This document shows positions 52,764-62,172 of a DNA stretch of 64,000 nucleotides, piece after piece. Position 1 is the stretch's first letter, and every line of letters begins with the position of its first letter. A program made the position numbers and the translations under genes. This DNA comes from Parerythrobacter lacustris (GTDB lineage: Bacteria > Pseudomonadota > Alphaproteobacteria > Sphingomonadales > Sphingomonadaceae): positions 44,358-108,357 of the forward strand of contig NZ_JANKHH010000008.1 of assembly GCF_024626475.1 (NCBI RefSeq), written 5' to 3'. Below the pieces are notes generated by a model. The model did not search any database, was not told the origin of the DNA, and worked only from the letters and a program-made list of their open reading frames with translations.

Positions 52764-52913
52764 ATGTCGAGCATGAATTTCCGCAGCAGCCGCCCCGATC
52801 ACTGGGTCTCGCCGCGCCCCTACAGCGATGCGAGCCTGCGCTACATGAAGCATGGCCCGGTGCTGCCGATGGACGAGCCCGGCCTGCTCGCACGGCTGTT
52901 CGGCTGGCGCTGA
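52764..52913 (+). CDS. Small conserved-type protein (49 aa)
   Basis: A 49-aa reading frame MSSMNFRSSRPDHWVSPRP...GPVLPMDEPGLLARLFGWR preceded by a strong AGGAGG site seven bases before ATG. Composition and codon use look like the core genome, not the adjacent restriction-modification insert. Its C terminus MDEPGLLARLFGWR could be an amphipathic helix. I know of no function. It is probably a small gene that bordered the tRNA-Trp/secE region before insertion. Confidence 0.6.
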   Translation: MSSMNFRSSRPDHWVSPRPYSDASLRYMKHGPVLPMDEPGLLARLFGWR

Positions 52914-53012
52914 CGCAGGCCCGATCCGGCGGGACCGTTGTGCCCGCCGCCCAGCCCCTCCACAACGCGCCCATCGCGCTTGCTTTTGCCGTTTTCCGCG
53001 CCTAGATAGCCG

Positions 53013-53089
53013 CTGTCTTCCGACATCGATGGTGGAAAAGCCCTCCCGGACTTGAACCGGGGCGGCGAAACCCTCATCCCGGAAGACAG
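53013..53089 (+). promoter_or_regulatory. 77-base hairpin directly upstream of secE
   Basis: CTGTCTTCCG (53013-53022) and CGGAAGACAG (53080-53089) form a perfect 10-bp closing stem; inside, CCCGG and CCGGG (53045-53061) form a second stem with a 7-base loop ACTTGAA, and GATG/CATC can pair between them. It ends 30 bases before the secE ATG and would be in the 5' leader, or could serve as a processing or attenuation signal. On the minus strand the inner stem resembles a tRNA T arm (GGTTCAAGTCC), but no tRNA fits. Confidence 0.45.
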
Positions 53090-53118
53090 GTAATTTTTGC
53101 AGGACGGATGCAGCCGCG

Positions 53119-53328
53119 ATGGCCGAAGAAAAGAAGCGCAAGACCTCCCCCGCCGAGTTCGTGAACCAGGTTCGCGCCGAAGGCAGCAAGGTCGTGTGGC
53201 CGACGCGGCAGGAAACCGTCACCACGGCGATTTTCGTCGGGATCATGATGCTGGTCCTCTCGCTGTTCTTCCTCGGCGTCGATTCGGCGTTCCAGGCGGT
53301 CGTCACCTTCCTGCTTCAGCTTCTCTGA
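53119..53328 (+). CDS. secE: Preprotein translocase subunit SecE
   Basis: A 69-aa essential component of the SecYEG channel. It has the short, single-helix alphaproteobacterial form: VWPTRQETVTTA followed by one membrane helix (about 33-55: AIFVGIMMLVLSLFFLGV). Its usual partner nusG follows 40 bases downstream. A start at 53119 follows CAGCCGCG, with a structured element just upstream. Confidence 0.95.
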   Translation: MAEEKKRKTSPAEFVNQVRAEGSKVVWPTRQETVTTAIFVGIMMLVLSLFFLGVDSAFQAVVTFLLQLL

Positions 53329-53368
53329 TCGCGCGCATCCGCATCCATCCCCAGACAACAGGATCACA

Positions 53369-53905
53369 ATGGCTCGCTGGTACATCATCCACGCCTATTC
53401 GGGTTTCGAGAACAAGGTTCGCGATTCGATCATCTCGGAAGCCGAGCGCCTCGGCCTGTCCGAAGCGGTGGAGGACGTGCAGGTCCCGACCGAGACCGTG
53501 ACCGAAGTGAAGCGCGGCAAGAAGGTGCAGGTCGAACGCAAGTTCATGCCCGGCTATGTCCTCGCCAAGCTCAAGCTGACCGACGACGTCTATCACCTGG
53601 TCAAGAACACCCCCAAGGTGACCGGTTTCCTCGGCAACAACAACAAGCCGCAGCCGATTTCCGAACGCGAGGCCGCGCGCTATTTCGGCGGGGTGGCAGA
53701 AGCCAAGGCCGCGCCCAAGAAAGACATCAGCGTCGATTACGAGATCGGCGACAACGTCAAGGTGCTCGACGGCCCCTTCGCCAGCTTCAACGGCCTGGTC
53801 GAGGAATTGGATTTCGACAAGGCGAAGGTCAAGGTCAGCGTCTCGATCTTCGGCCGCGCGACCCCGGTCGAGCTCGATTTCGAACAGGTCGAACTGGTCA
53901 AGTAA
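53369..53905 (+). CDS. nusG: Transcription termination/antitermination factor NusG
   Basis: A 178-aa NusG that binds RNA polymerase and links it to ribosomes and Rho. The NGN domain starts [21 protein letters not shown]; a linker of about 20 residues (EAKAAPKKD) leads to the KOW domain ([47 protein letters not shown]). Length and features are standard. It is downstream of secE and upstream of the ribosomal protein operon. Confidence 0.97.
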   Translation: MARWYIIHAYSGFENKVRDSIISEAERLGLSEAVEDVQVPTETVTEVKRGKKVQVERKFMPGYVLAKLKLTDDVYHLVKNTPKVTGFLGNNNKPQPISEREAARYFGGVAEAKAAPKKDISVDYEIGDNVKVLDGPFASFNGLVEELDFDKAKVKVSVSIFGRATPVELDFEQVELVK

Positions 53906-53921
53906 TTCGGTTGCGTTTTCG

Positions 53922-53996
53922 GGCGCGTCTCGCTAGACGCGCCGCTTCCCGGGCCCGGCTCGGGAAATTCGCGCGGGAGGCCTGCCGCAAGCAGGC
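53922..53996 (+). promoter_or_regulatory. Series of hairpins in the nusG-rplK spacer
   Basis: Three stems occur before rplK: GGCGCGTC/GACGCGCC (53922-53943), TTCCCG/CGGGAA (53946-53966) and GCCTGC/GCAGGC (53980-53996). None has a T-run, so they are more likely leader structures of the rplK-rplA message (possibly where L1 represses its own operon) or a weak terminator of nusG. A strong AAAGGAGG ribosome site follows. Confidence 0.4.
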
Positions 53997-54062
53997 TGTT
54001 CGACCGCTTACCATGAGCCGCCGTTCGAAAGAGCGCGGCAACAGTGAGAAAGGAGGCCATTC

Positions 54063-54494
54063 ATGGCCAAGAAGATCGACGGCTATATCAAGCTGCAGGT
54101 GCCCGCCGGCACCGCCAACCCGTCGCCCCCGATCGGCCCTGCGCTGGGTCAGCGCGGCGTCAACATCATGGAATTCTGCAAGGCGTTCAACGCCGCGACC
54201 GACAGCCTTGAAAAGGGCATGCCGATCCCGACGATCATCACCGTGTTTGCCGACAAGAGCTTTACCTTCGTCACCAAGACCCCGCCGGCCAGCTTCCTGA
54301 TCAAGAAGGCTGCCAACCTCAAGTCGGGCTCGAAGGAACCGGGCAAGGTTTCGGCCGGAACCATCAAGCGCTCGCAGCTCGCCGAAATCGCCGAAACCAA
54401 GTTCGCCGATCTCAACGCGAACGATATCGAACAGGCAACCAAGATCATCGAAGGCAGCGCGCGTTCGATGGGCCTCGACGTGGTGGAGGGCTAA
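54063..54494 (+). CDS. rplK: 50S ribosomal protein L11
   Basis: A 143-aa L11 with the standard family sequence: [37 protein letters not shown], the factor-binding Pro-rich N-terminal domain, and the C-terminal rRNA-binding domain ([21 protein letters not shown]). It binds 23S rRNA at the GTPase-associated region and is needed for the stringent response. An AAAGGAGGCCATT site precedes the ATG. rplA starts four bases after its stop. Confidence 0.98.
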   Translation: MAKKIDGYIKLQVPAGTANPSPPIGPALGQRGVNIMEFCKAFNAATDSLEKGMPIPTIITVFADKSFTFVTKTPPASFLIKKAANLKSGSKEPGKVSAGTIKRSQLAEIAETKFADLNANDIEQATKIIEGSARSMGLDVVEG

Positions 54495-54498
54495 GACC

Positions 54499-55191
54499 AT
54501 GGCAAAGCAGACGAAGAAGGAACAGGTCCTCGCCAAGCTGGACTGTGAGAAGCTCTACAGCGTCGAGGAAGCCCTCGCCACGCTGCGCGAGCACAAGAGC
54601 AAGTTCGATGAAACCGTCGAAGTCGCGATGAACCTCGGCGTCGATCCGCGCCACGCCGACCAGATGGTCCGCGGCATGGTGTCGCTGCCTTCGGGTACCG
54701 GCAAGGACGTCAAGGTCGCGGTCTTCGCGCGCGGCGACAATGCCGACAAGGCGCTCGCCGCAGGGGCCGACAAGGTCGGTGCGGAAGACCTGATGGAAGA
54801 CATGCAGGCCGGCAACCTCGACTATGACCGCGTGATCGCGACGCCGGACATGATGGGCGTGGTCGGCCGTCTCGGCAAGGTGCTCGGCCCCAAGGGCCTG
54901 ATGCCGAACCCGAAGCTCGGCACGGTGACGCCGAACGTGGAGCAGGCCGTCAAGGACGCCAAGGGCGGCCAGGTCGAATACCGGGTCGAGAAGCAGGGCA
55001 TCATCCACAGCGGCATCGGCAAGCTGTCGTTCAAGGACGCCGACCTGATGGCGAACTTCAAGGCGCTGACCGAAGCGGTGGTGAAGTCCAAGCCCTCGGG
55101 CGCCAAGGGCAAGTATGTCCGCAAGATCACGCTGACCTCGTCGATGGGCCCCGGCCTCAAGGTCGATCTCGCGGAAGTCGAAGGCGCCTAA
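54499..55191 (+). CDS. rplA: 50S ribosomal protein L1
   Basis: A 230-aa L1 with the conserved RVDQ/GxGK-type patterns: [63 protein letters not shown], and [18 protein letters not shown]. It binds 23S rRNA at the L1 stalk and in many bacteria represses its own rplK-rplA message. It ends the operon; a rho-independent terminator follows at 55218-55247. Confidence 0.98.
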   Translation: MAKQTKKEQVLAKLDCEKLYSVEEALATLREHKSKFDETVEVAMNLGVDPRHADQMVRGMVSLPSGTGKDVKVAVFARGDNADKALAAGADKVGAEDLMEDMQAGNLDYDRVIATPDMMGVVGRLGKVLGPKGLMPNPKLGTVTPNVEQAVKDAKGGQVEYRVEKQGIIHSGIGKLSFKDADLMANFKALTEAVVKSKPSGAKGKYVRKITLTSSMGPGLKVDLAEVEGA

Positions 55192-55217
55192 CGCCTTTCG
55201 ATATCGCAGACACAGGC

Positions 55218-55255
55218 AAGGGCCGGGGGAGCGATCCTCCGGCCCTTTCGTTTCT
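55218..55255. terminator. Terminator after rplA, shared with the convergent acetyltransferase gene
   Basis: AAGGGCCGG and CCGGCCCTT form a 9-bp stem extended by GGA/TCC, followed by TCGTTTCTC on the plus strand. On the minus strand the A/G-rich end serves the gene that stops at 55255. The structure is 26 bases after rplA. Confidence 0.8.
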
Positions 55256-56235
55256 CAGCCCCGCAGCAGACGCCGCGCTGCGGCGATGCCGCCGGTCTTC
55301 TCCGCCAACGTCCGGGCAACTGCGACGCTGCCGTCGAACAGCGCGAGCGAGCCGAGCAGCAACCGATTGGGCAGGGCGGGGCGCAGCAGGACGAAGGAGG
55401 CGCAGTTCACGCTGTCGGTGCCGAACTTGGCCTTGTGGTCGCCGTCGCCCTCGGTGAAATCGAAGTAGTGGAACCGCCGCTCGGCAAACAGCTGCTCGAG
55501 CGCGGCGAGCTGGAGCACCGTTCCGGGCGAGAGCTGGGCGTGCTCTGGCGAATAGCCGAGATAGGAATAGACCAATGTCTGGCCCTCCACCGGCAGATAG
55601 AGATAGGCCACCGGCTCGCCGCCGAGAAAGAGGAGGAAAGCGCGTAGCCGGTCGTCTGCCGCCAGCTGCATGGCCTCCCGCTCGGCATTCGACCCTTGGG
55701 GTAGCCCGGCATCGAGCAGTCTCGCCTGATAGGTGCGCGCGTCAAGCGGGCGGACCAGGCGCAGGAATTCGGCAATTTCGGCGGGCGTGCGATAGCTGCC
55801 GACATCGAGTGTACCGCCCCCGAGTTCCGCGAATTTGCGCGCCTTGCGCCGCAGGGTCGAGCGGGTCTTGCCCGAAAAACACGCGAGGTAATCGTCGAAG
55901 CTGCAGCCCATGCGGATGAAATGCCGCGCATAATCCCGCCGCCCGCCGACCAGCCAGTCTTGGTATCGGGAAAGGAGCGAGTCCACCGCTTGGGCCGGGA
56001 CCGAGCTCAGCTGGTAACCATCGGCGTTGCCGCAGTCGGGCAAGGCGGCGCGCGGGCGGTCGAGCAATTCTTCAAGCGTCCATCCCACCGGGACGAGCTG
56101 GCGCGGCACGGCGAACAGCTTCCGGGCCCCGACAATGAAACGGATGTCGTAGCTGGTCGCCTCGGTCATCGAGCCGGCCATGCGAGCGTTTCGGAAAAGC
56201 GCACCATCATCGAACTGCATGCCAGCCAGCGCCAC
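55255..56235 (-). CDS. CelD/BcsL-type GNAT acetyltransferase (FemAB-like)
   Basis: A 326-aa protein resembling acetyltransferases annotated for cellulose or polysaccharide modification. A C-terminal GNAT-like domain is visible: FLGGEPVAYLYLPVEGQTLVYSYLGYSPEHAQLSPGTVLQLAAL, with the ERRFHYFDFTEGDGDHKAKFGT segment typical of the CelD group. The N-terminal half likely binds the sugar acceptor. The first 25 residues (MALAGMQFDDGALFRNARMAGS) may be a longer start than reality; Met19 or Met23 are alternatives. It is convergent with rplA. Confidence 0.8.
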   Translation of the reverse strand: MALAGMQFDDGALFRNARMAGSMTEATSYDIRFIVGARKLFAVPRQLVPVGWTLEELLDRPRAALPDCGNADGYQLSSVPAQAVDSLLSRYQDWLVGGRRDYARHFIRMGCSFDDYLACFSGKTRSTLRRKARKFAELGGGTLDVGSYRTPAEIAEFLRLVRPLDARTYQARLLDAGLPQGSNAEREAMQLAADDRLRAFLLFLGGEPVAYLYLPVEGQTLVYSYLGYSPEHAQLSPGTVLQLAALEQLFAERRFHYFDFTEGDGDHKAKFGTDSVNCASFVLLRPALPNRLLLGSLALFDGSVAVARTLAEKTGGIAAARRLLRG

Positions 56236-56310
56236 CGCGCCGACACACTCCCGCCAATTGCCGATTACGCGACAACTCTTAGCGCATACGGGTTAATGGG
56301 GCGTTTGCCG

Positions 56311-57066
56311 TCAGATCCCCCCGGGGGTGAAATCGAAGCCGAGTTCGCCCAGCCCCTCGCACAGCGTGTGCATGCAGCTCTGCAGCGCGTCCGCATCGGT
56401 CGAACGGATAACGAAGTTCGACCCGACCCGCCCTTCGCGGAAGAACGGGTAGCTGCCGATCTGGCAATTGTCGTGCGCCTTCTCGACCTCGCGCAGCAGC
56501 ACCGCGACTTCACTCTCGGGAATGAACCCGCCGACCGTCTCGCTGAGCAGCCGCGCGCCGCCTTCGAGCGTACCGGTCAGCGCGTCGAGCATGCCGGCGG
56601 TGATATGCGGCACGCCCGCCATCAGGTGGACATTGCCGATCTTGATCCCCGGCGCGCCCGACATCCGGTTGGGGATCAGCTCAGCCCCTTCCGGCACACG
56701 CGCCATGCGCAGCCGCCCTTCGTTGAGTCCGCCCTTGTCGGCGTAATAGCGCTCGAGAATGGCGCGCGCATCGGGATGGATCACCACCTCGACGCCGAGC
56801 GCGGCGGCCACCGCATCGACCGTGATATCGTCATGCGTCGGGCCGATTCCGCCGGTGGTGAAGAGATAGTCGTTGGCCGAGCGCAGTGCATTCACTGCCT
56901 CGACGATCCGCTCGATCACATCGGGCACCACGCGCACTTCGGCCAAGCGTATGCCCTGCACTTGCAGCCAGCTCGCGACCTGCGCGATGTTCTTGTCATG
57001 CGTGCGGCCGGAGAGAATCTCGTCGCCGATCACGACCAGCCCGGCGGTGTAGATGCGTTCGCCCAT
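56311..57066 (-). CDS. CinA-like competence/damage-inducible protein, MoaB-type domain only
   Basis: A 251-aa protein with the N-terminal CinA (molybdopterin-binding-like) domain: AGLVVIGDEILSGRTHDKN, LFTTGGIGPTHDDITVDAVAAALG and GAPGIKIGNVHLMAGVPHIT. It lacks the C-terminal PncC amidase domain of full-length CinA, a form common in alphaproteobacteria. Role is uncertain, perhaps NMN or ADP-ribose pyrophosphatase. It lies 45 bases downstream of the monooxygenase operon. Confidence 0.85.
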   Translation of the reverse strand: MGERIYTAGLVVIGDEILSGRTHDKNIAQVASWLQVQGIRLAEVRVVPDVIERIVEAVNALRSANDYLFTTGGIGPTHDDITVDAVAAALGVEVVIHPDARAILERYYADKGGLNEGRLRMARVPEGAELIPNRMSGAPGIKIGNVHLMAGVPHITAGMLDALTGTLEGGARLLSETVGGFIPESEVAVLLREVEKAHDNCQIGSYPFFREGRVGSNFVIRSTDADALQSCMHTLCEGLGELGFDFTPGGI

Positions 57067-57111
57067 GGTGACCGGTTAGGCGAGGTCGGACAGAAGGGAA
57101 AGGGCCGAAAG

Positions 57112-58614
<1,503 letters not shown>

Positions 58615-58685
58615 TGGGCCTCTCCTCTTGACGTTAGCGTAAACCATCAAGCGAGGGTTGGCGAGTCCCGATAGCGAATTGCAAC

Positions 58686-59720
58686 CTATCTCGCGGTGAC
58701 GAGGCTGCGCTGCTCCGCCATCCCCATCGAGGCGAGCAGGGGATCGGTCTCCTGCCGCGCCTTGAAATCGGCCTTGCTGCCCATCCCGCGCCAGTCGGCC
58801 AGTACCAGCGACTGCGCCACCGCACCGCCCAGGGTTGTGCCGGGTCCGGTGACGATGAACAGGTCCGGCGCAAACTCGCGCGCGGCAACCGTGATCGCGC
58901 GAGTGAAGTCGTAGCTTTCGGTCACCTGGTGGCCCAGCGTGTAATCCCATAGCGCCTGCGGCCCGCTCGCATGCGGCCACCAGATCGCGCCGCGCCCGTC
59001 GATCAGCGGAATCGAAGGTTGGCCGAAGAGTGCGGGTGAGAGCGCCACGCGCCCGCGCGCGGCGACCGGCTCCTGAAGCGATGTGTGGAACGCAGCGTGG
59101 TTACCCAGCCGCAGCGGGAAGCGACCGTCGATGGGTTCCGCCGCGTTCTCGAACGCCTTGAGTCCGGCCTCGTTGCCTGCCAGCACCAGCATGCCGCCGA
59201 GGTCGATCGACAGGCCGAGCGTGTGATCGGCGCGCGCGTCGATCTCCGCCACCAGCGCGAGCAGCGCCGCCTTGCGCGCCGGATCGGGCCGCCAGTCGTC
59301 GCCGAGAAACGGATAGACCAGCTGCCCGCCGATCAGCGCTTCCTGCATCAGCGTGCCCATGGTGTTGGCGACCGCGAAACCATCGGCGGGCGACAGCGCG
59401 CCGCCGCAGGCGAGCGCCGAATACCAGCCCATCGAATTGCCGGTGACCGCGACGATCTCCACCTGCTCGCGGTCGATCGACAGGAAATCGCCCAGCGTTG
59501 CGGCGTAGATCAGGCCCGAGGCATTGTCGCCGCGGGTGTGCCTGGCGAGGCTGAACCGATCGGCCCCGTCGAGCGCCGAGAGGCTTTCCTGCCCCATGCC
59601 GATGCGCTGCGCGTCGAACCCGGCGAGGAGCGCCGGATCGGGGAAGTGGCGCGCCAGATAGCCGAGCTCGTCCTTGTTGTAGGTCCCCCGACCTGGGCAG
59701 AAGACGACGGCGGTCTTCAT
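58686..59720 (-). CDS. FabD-like acyltransferase with altered substrate arginine
   Basis: A 344-aa acyl-transferase fold. The nucleophile Ser96 lies in GNSMGWYSALA, aligned to FabD's GHSLGEYSAL, and the catalytic His212 is in AFHT, so transfer chemistry is probably intact. The Arg that binds the malonyl carboxylate in FabD (in RGxxMQEA) is Met121 here (MGTLMQEA), and the HS Glu-Gly context differs, so the substrate is probably a mono-acid acyl-CoA. The ATG overlaps the stop of the E1 gene (ATGA). It lacks a fused ACP. Confidence 0.8.
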   Translation of the reverse strand: MKTAVVFCPGRGTYNKDELGYLARHFPDPALLAGFDAQRIGMGQESLSALDGADRFSLARHTRGDNASGLIYAATLGDFLSIDREQVEIVAVTGNSMGWYSALACGGALSPADGFAVANTMGTLMQEALIGGQLVYPFLGDDWRPDPARKAALLALVAEIDARADHTLGLSIDLGGMLVLAGNEAGLKAFENAAEPIDGRFPLRLGNHAAFHTSLQEPVAARGRVALSPALFGQPSIPLIDGRGAIWWPHASGPQALWDYTLGHQVTESYDFTRAITVAAREFAPDLFIVTGPGTTLGGAVAQSLVLADWRGMGSKADFKARQETDPLLASMGMAEQRSLVTAR

Positions 59721-61906
59721 GCTGCTTCCCCCGCAAGATCGCGCGCGGCGGCGAGGATGCTGTCGATCCCCGGCATGGTCGCGGCATAGGCCGGGCCGGT
59801 GGGGATGAAGCTGTCTTCGGCGGTGTGGCGCGCGACTGGCTTGTCCGTGCGTTCGGTGAGCAGCGTGACCAGCGCTTCGGCCAGCCCGCCGGTGCGGCGC
59901 GTTTCGTCAACCACCAGCACCCGCGCCGCATCGCCGACGGCGTCGAGCAGCGCCGCTTCGGGCAGCGGGTTGAGCCAGTGCAGGTCGATCACCCGCGCGG
60001 CGATGCCCTCTTCCGCTAGCCTTTTTTGCGCTTGCAGCGACAAATGCATTCCGTTGGCGTAGCTGACGATGGCAAGGTCGATGCCGTCCCCATGGCGCGA
60101 GACATCGCCGAAGCCGATCCGCTCGGACGGGTCGGGATATTCGCGCAACCACAGCCCGTCGCCCGGCTCGTGTAGGTCGCGCATCGGGTAGAGCGCGATC
60201 GGCTCGAGGAACACCACCAGCCGCTGCTCCTCGCGCGCCAGCCGCACGCATTCGCGCAGCAGCTTCGCGGCATCGGCACCGTTCGAAGGGCAGCACAGGA
60301 TCAGCCCGGGGATATCGCGCAGCACCGCAAAGCTGTTGTCGTTGTGAAAATGCCCCCCGAACCCCTTCTGGTAGCCCAGCCCGGCAATCCGCACGACCAT
60401 CGGATTGGTGAACTGGCCACCCGAAAAGAACGGCAGCGTCGCCGCTTCACCGCGCAGCTGGTCTTCGGCATTGTGCAGATAGGCGAGGAACTGGATTTCC
60501 GGCACCGGCACGAAGCCGTTGTGCGCCATGCCGATGGCGAGGCCGAGGATCGATTGCTCGTCGAGCAGGGTGTCGATCACCCGCGCGCGGCCGAAGCGCT
60601 GGCCGAGCTTCTGGGTCACGCCGTAGACCCCGCCCTTGGCGCAGATATCCTCGCCCATCAGCGCGATCTCGCGGTGTTCGAGCATGAGATCGGTCAGCGC
60701 CCAGTTGATGCAGCGGCTCATGATCTGCGGGCTTTCCATCGCCTTGAGATCGCTGCCGAAGGCTGCGGCGCGTGCATCGGTTGATGGCCCGTTGCTCGGT
60801 GCATTGCTGCGTTTCGGCGGTATCAGGCTCGCCATCACCTCGCTCGCTGCCTTCAGGCGAGGGCGGGTCACCGCTTCGTTGCGGATACGCTCCACCCGCT
60901 CCAGCGTCTGCCGGTAGATCGCCAGCGCCTCGGCAGGATCGAGCGCGCCTGCTTCGCCCAGCAGGCGGACCGTATGCAGCAGCGGATCGTTCGCCTCGTC
61001 CGCCTCGACCTGCGCCTTGGGCATATAGGTCGTCTGCACATCGGCCCCGGCATGGCCATAGAGCCGGACGGTGCGGATGTGCAGGAAAGCGGGCTTGCGC
61101 CGCTTGCGCACGTACTCCGCCGCTTCCCGCGCCACTCGGAAGCTGTCGTAGATGTCGAGCCCGTCGCAAGCGAAATAGGCGAGGTCCGGCTTGTGCGCGA
61201 AATTGGCCGCGATCCATCCGTTGGGCGTCTTGGTCGAGATGCCGATCCCGTTGTCCTCGCACACCCACAGCACCGGCATCGGCACCTTCTGGTAGGCGGT
61301 CCAGCAGCTGGTGTTGATTGCGCCCTGCGCGGTCGAGTGGTTGGCGCTGGCATCACCGAAACTGCACATCACGATCGCATCGTCAGGCAGCGCCCGATGC
61401 TCCGGCATCACGCGCTTCGCCAGGCCGACAGAATACGCCGCGCCGACCGCCTTGGGCAGGTGGCTGGCGATAGTCGAGGTCTGCGGCGGGATGTTGAGTG
61501 CCTTGCTGCCCAATACCTTGTGCCGCCCGCCCGAGATCGGGTCGTCGCTCGAGCAGGTGAAGCTCAGCAGCATGTCCCACGCGATGCTCTGCCCCGGAAC
61601 CTGGTTGGCGCGCTCGATCTGGAACGCGGCATCGCGGTAGTGGAGGAACGCCATGTCGGTCGGGTGCAGTGCGGCCGCGACCGCTGCCATCCCCTCATGG
61701 CCGGAGGAACCGATGGTGTAGAACCCTTCGCCCGCCGCCTGCATCTTCCGGCTGACGATATCCAGCGCGCGGGTCAGGCAGCCCGAACGGTAGAGCTGGA
61801 CGGCGAGGTCGGCCTGTAGCGGTCCAGACGGCCCAGCGCCTTGCGGCAAGTCACCCTCGGCCACCCGGCGAAGGAAATTCTCATGTACGATTTGCGCACG
61901 ATCCAT
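59717..61906 (-). CDS. TPP-dependent 2-oxoacid dehydrogenase E1, fused alpha-beta subunits
   Basis: A 729-aa enzyme with E1 alpha in the first half (YRSGCLTRALDIVSRKMQ; TPP motif GDASANHSTAQGAINTS with EDNGIGIS) and E1 beta in the second (REIALMGEDICAKGGVYGVTQKLGQRFG, FNDN-type segments, RRTGGLAEALVTLL). It resembles branched-chain or acetoin/pyruvate-type E1 that decarboxylates a 2-oxoacid to hydroxyacyl-TPP. No lipoyl E2 or E3 gene is in the window, so the acceptor may be a distant E2 or an unusual one. The start at 61906 is preferred over an upstream in-frame ATG (61951). It is coupled to the FabD-like gene. Confidence 0.82.
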   Translation of the reverse strand: MDRAQIVHENFLRRVAEGDLPQGAGPSGPLQADLAVQLYRSGCLTRALDIVSRKMQAAGEGFYTIGSSGHEGMAAVAAALHPTDMAFLHYRDAAFQIERANQVPGQSIAWDMLLSFTCSSDDPISGGRHKVLGSKALNIPPQTSTIASHLPKAVGAAYSVGLAKRVMPEHRALPDDAIVMCSFGDASANHSTAQGAINTSCWTAYQKVPMPVLWVCEDNGIGISTKTPNGWIAANFAHKPDLAYFACDGLDIYDSFRVAREAAEYVRKRRKPAFLHIRTVRLYGHAGADVQTTYMPKAQVEADEANDPLLHTVRLLGEAGALDPAEALAIYRQTLERVERIRNEAVTRPRLKAASEVMASLIPPKRSNAPSNGPSTDARAAAFGSDLKAMESPQIMSRCINWALTDLMLEHREIALMGEDICAKGGVYGVTQKLGQRFGRARVIDTLLDEQSILGLAIGMAHNGFVPVPEIQFLAYLHNAEDQLRGEAATLPFFSGGQFTNPMVVRIAGLGYQKGFGGHFHNDNSFAVLRDIPGLILCCPSNGADAAKLLRECVRLAREEQRLVVFLEPIALYPMRDLHEPGDGLWLREYPDPSERIGFGDVSRHGDGIDLAIVSYANGMHLSLQAQKRLAEEGIAARVIDLHWLNPLPEAALLDAVGDAARVLVVDETRRTGGLAEALVTLLTERTDKPVARHTAEDSFIPTGPAYAATMPGIDSILAAARDLAGEAA

Positions 61907-62172
61907 CCCAGCGCCCTTAGGCGGCTTCGGTTTCGATTGAAACCATCGCACACCGGCGCGACCAGTTCAAAATCGCGATTTTGCGGATATTTTGGGGGAG
62001 ATCGAGTGGAGTGGGGCTTTTGGCCATCCCCACTCCTTGGACTCGAACCATTTCACATCGTACCAGACACAGCGATGCTACTTCTTTGGTTTCCGTACTA
62101 TGTTGCACGGAGACTCGGACATAGCACCAATCGCGTGCTCGGGCAAAGCATTACGATGCCCGTACACAACGG
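61907..62172. other. Gap between the E1 gene and the beta-helix gene
   Basis: 266 bases with no supported gene. It should contain the promoter of the E1 operon, but no clear -35/-10 pair could be assigned. Open frames on the plus strand are short and not protein-like. Confidence 0.4.

Noticed and set aside
53041-53065. tRNA fragment upstream of secE on the minus strand
   Set aside because: A T-arm-like stem exists but no acceptor, D or anticodon arm pairs with it; it is better explained as part of the 77-base hairpin.
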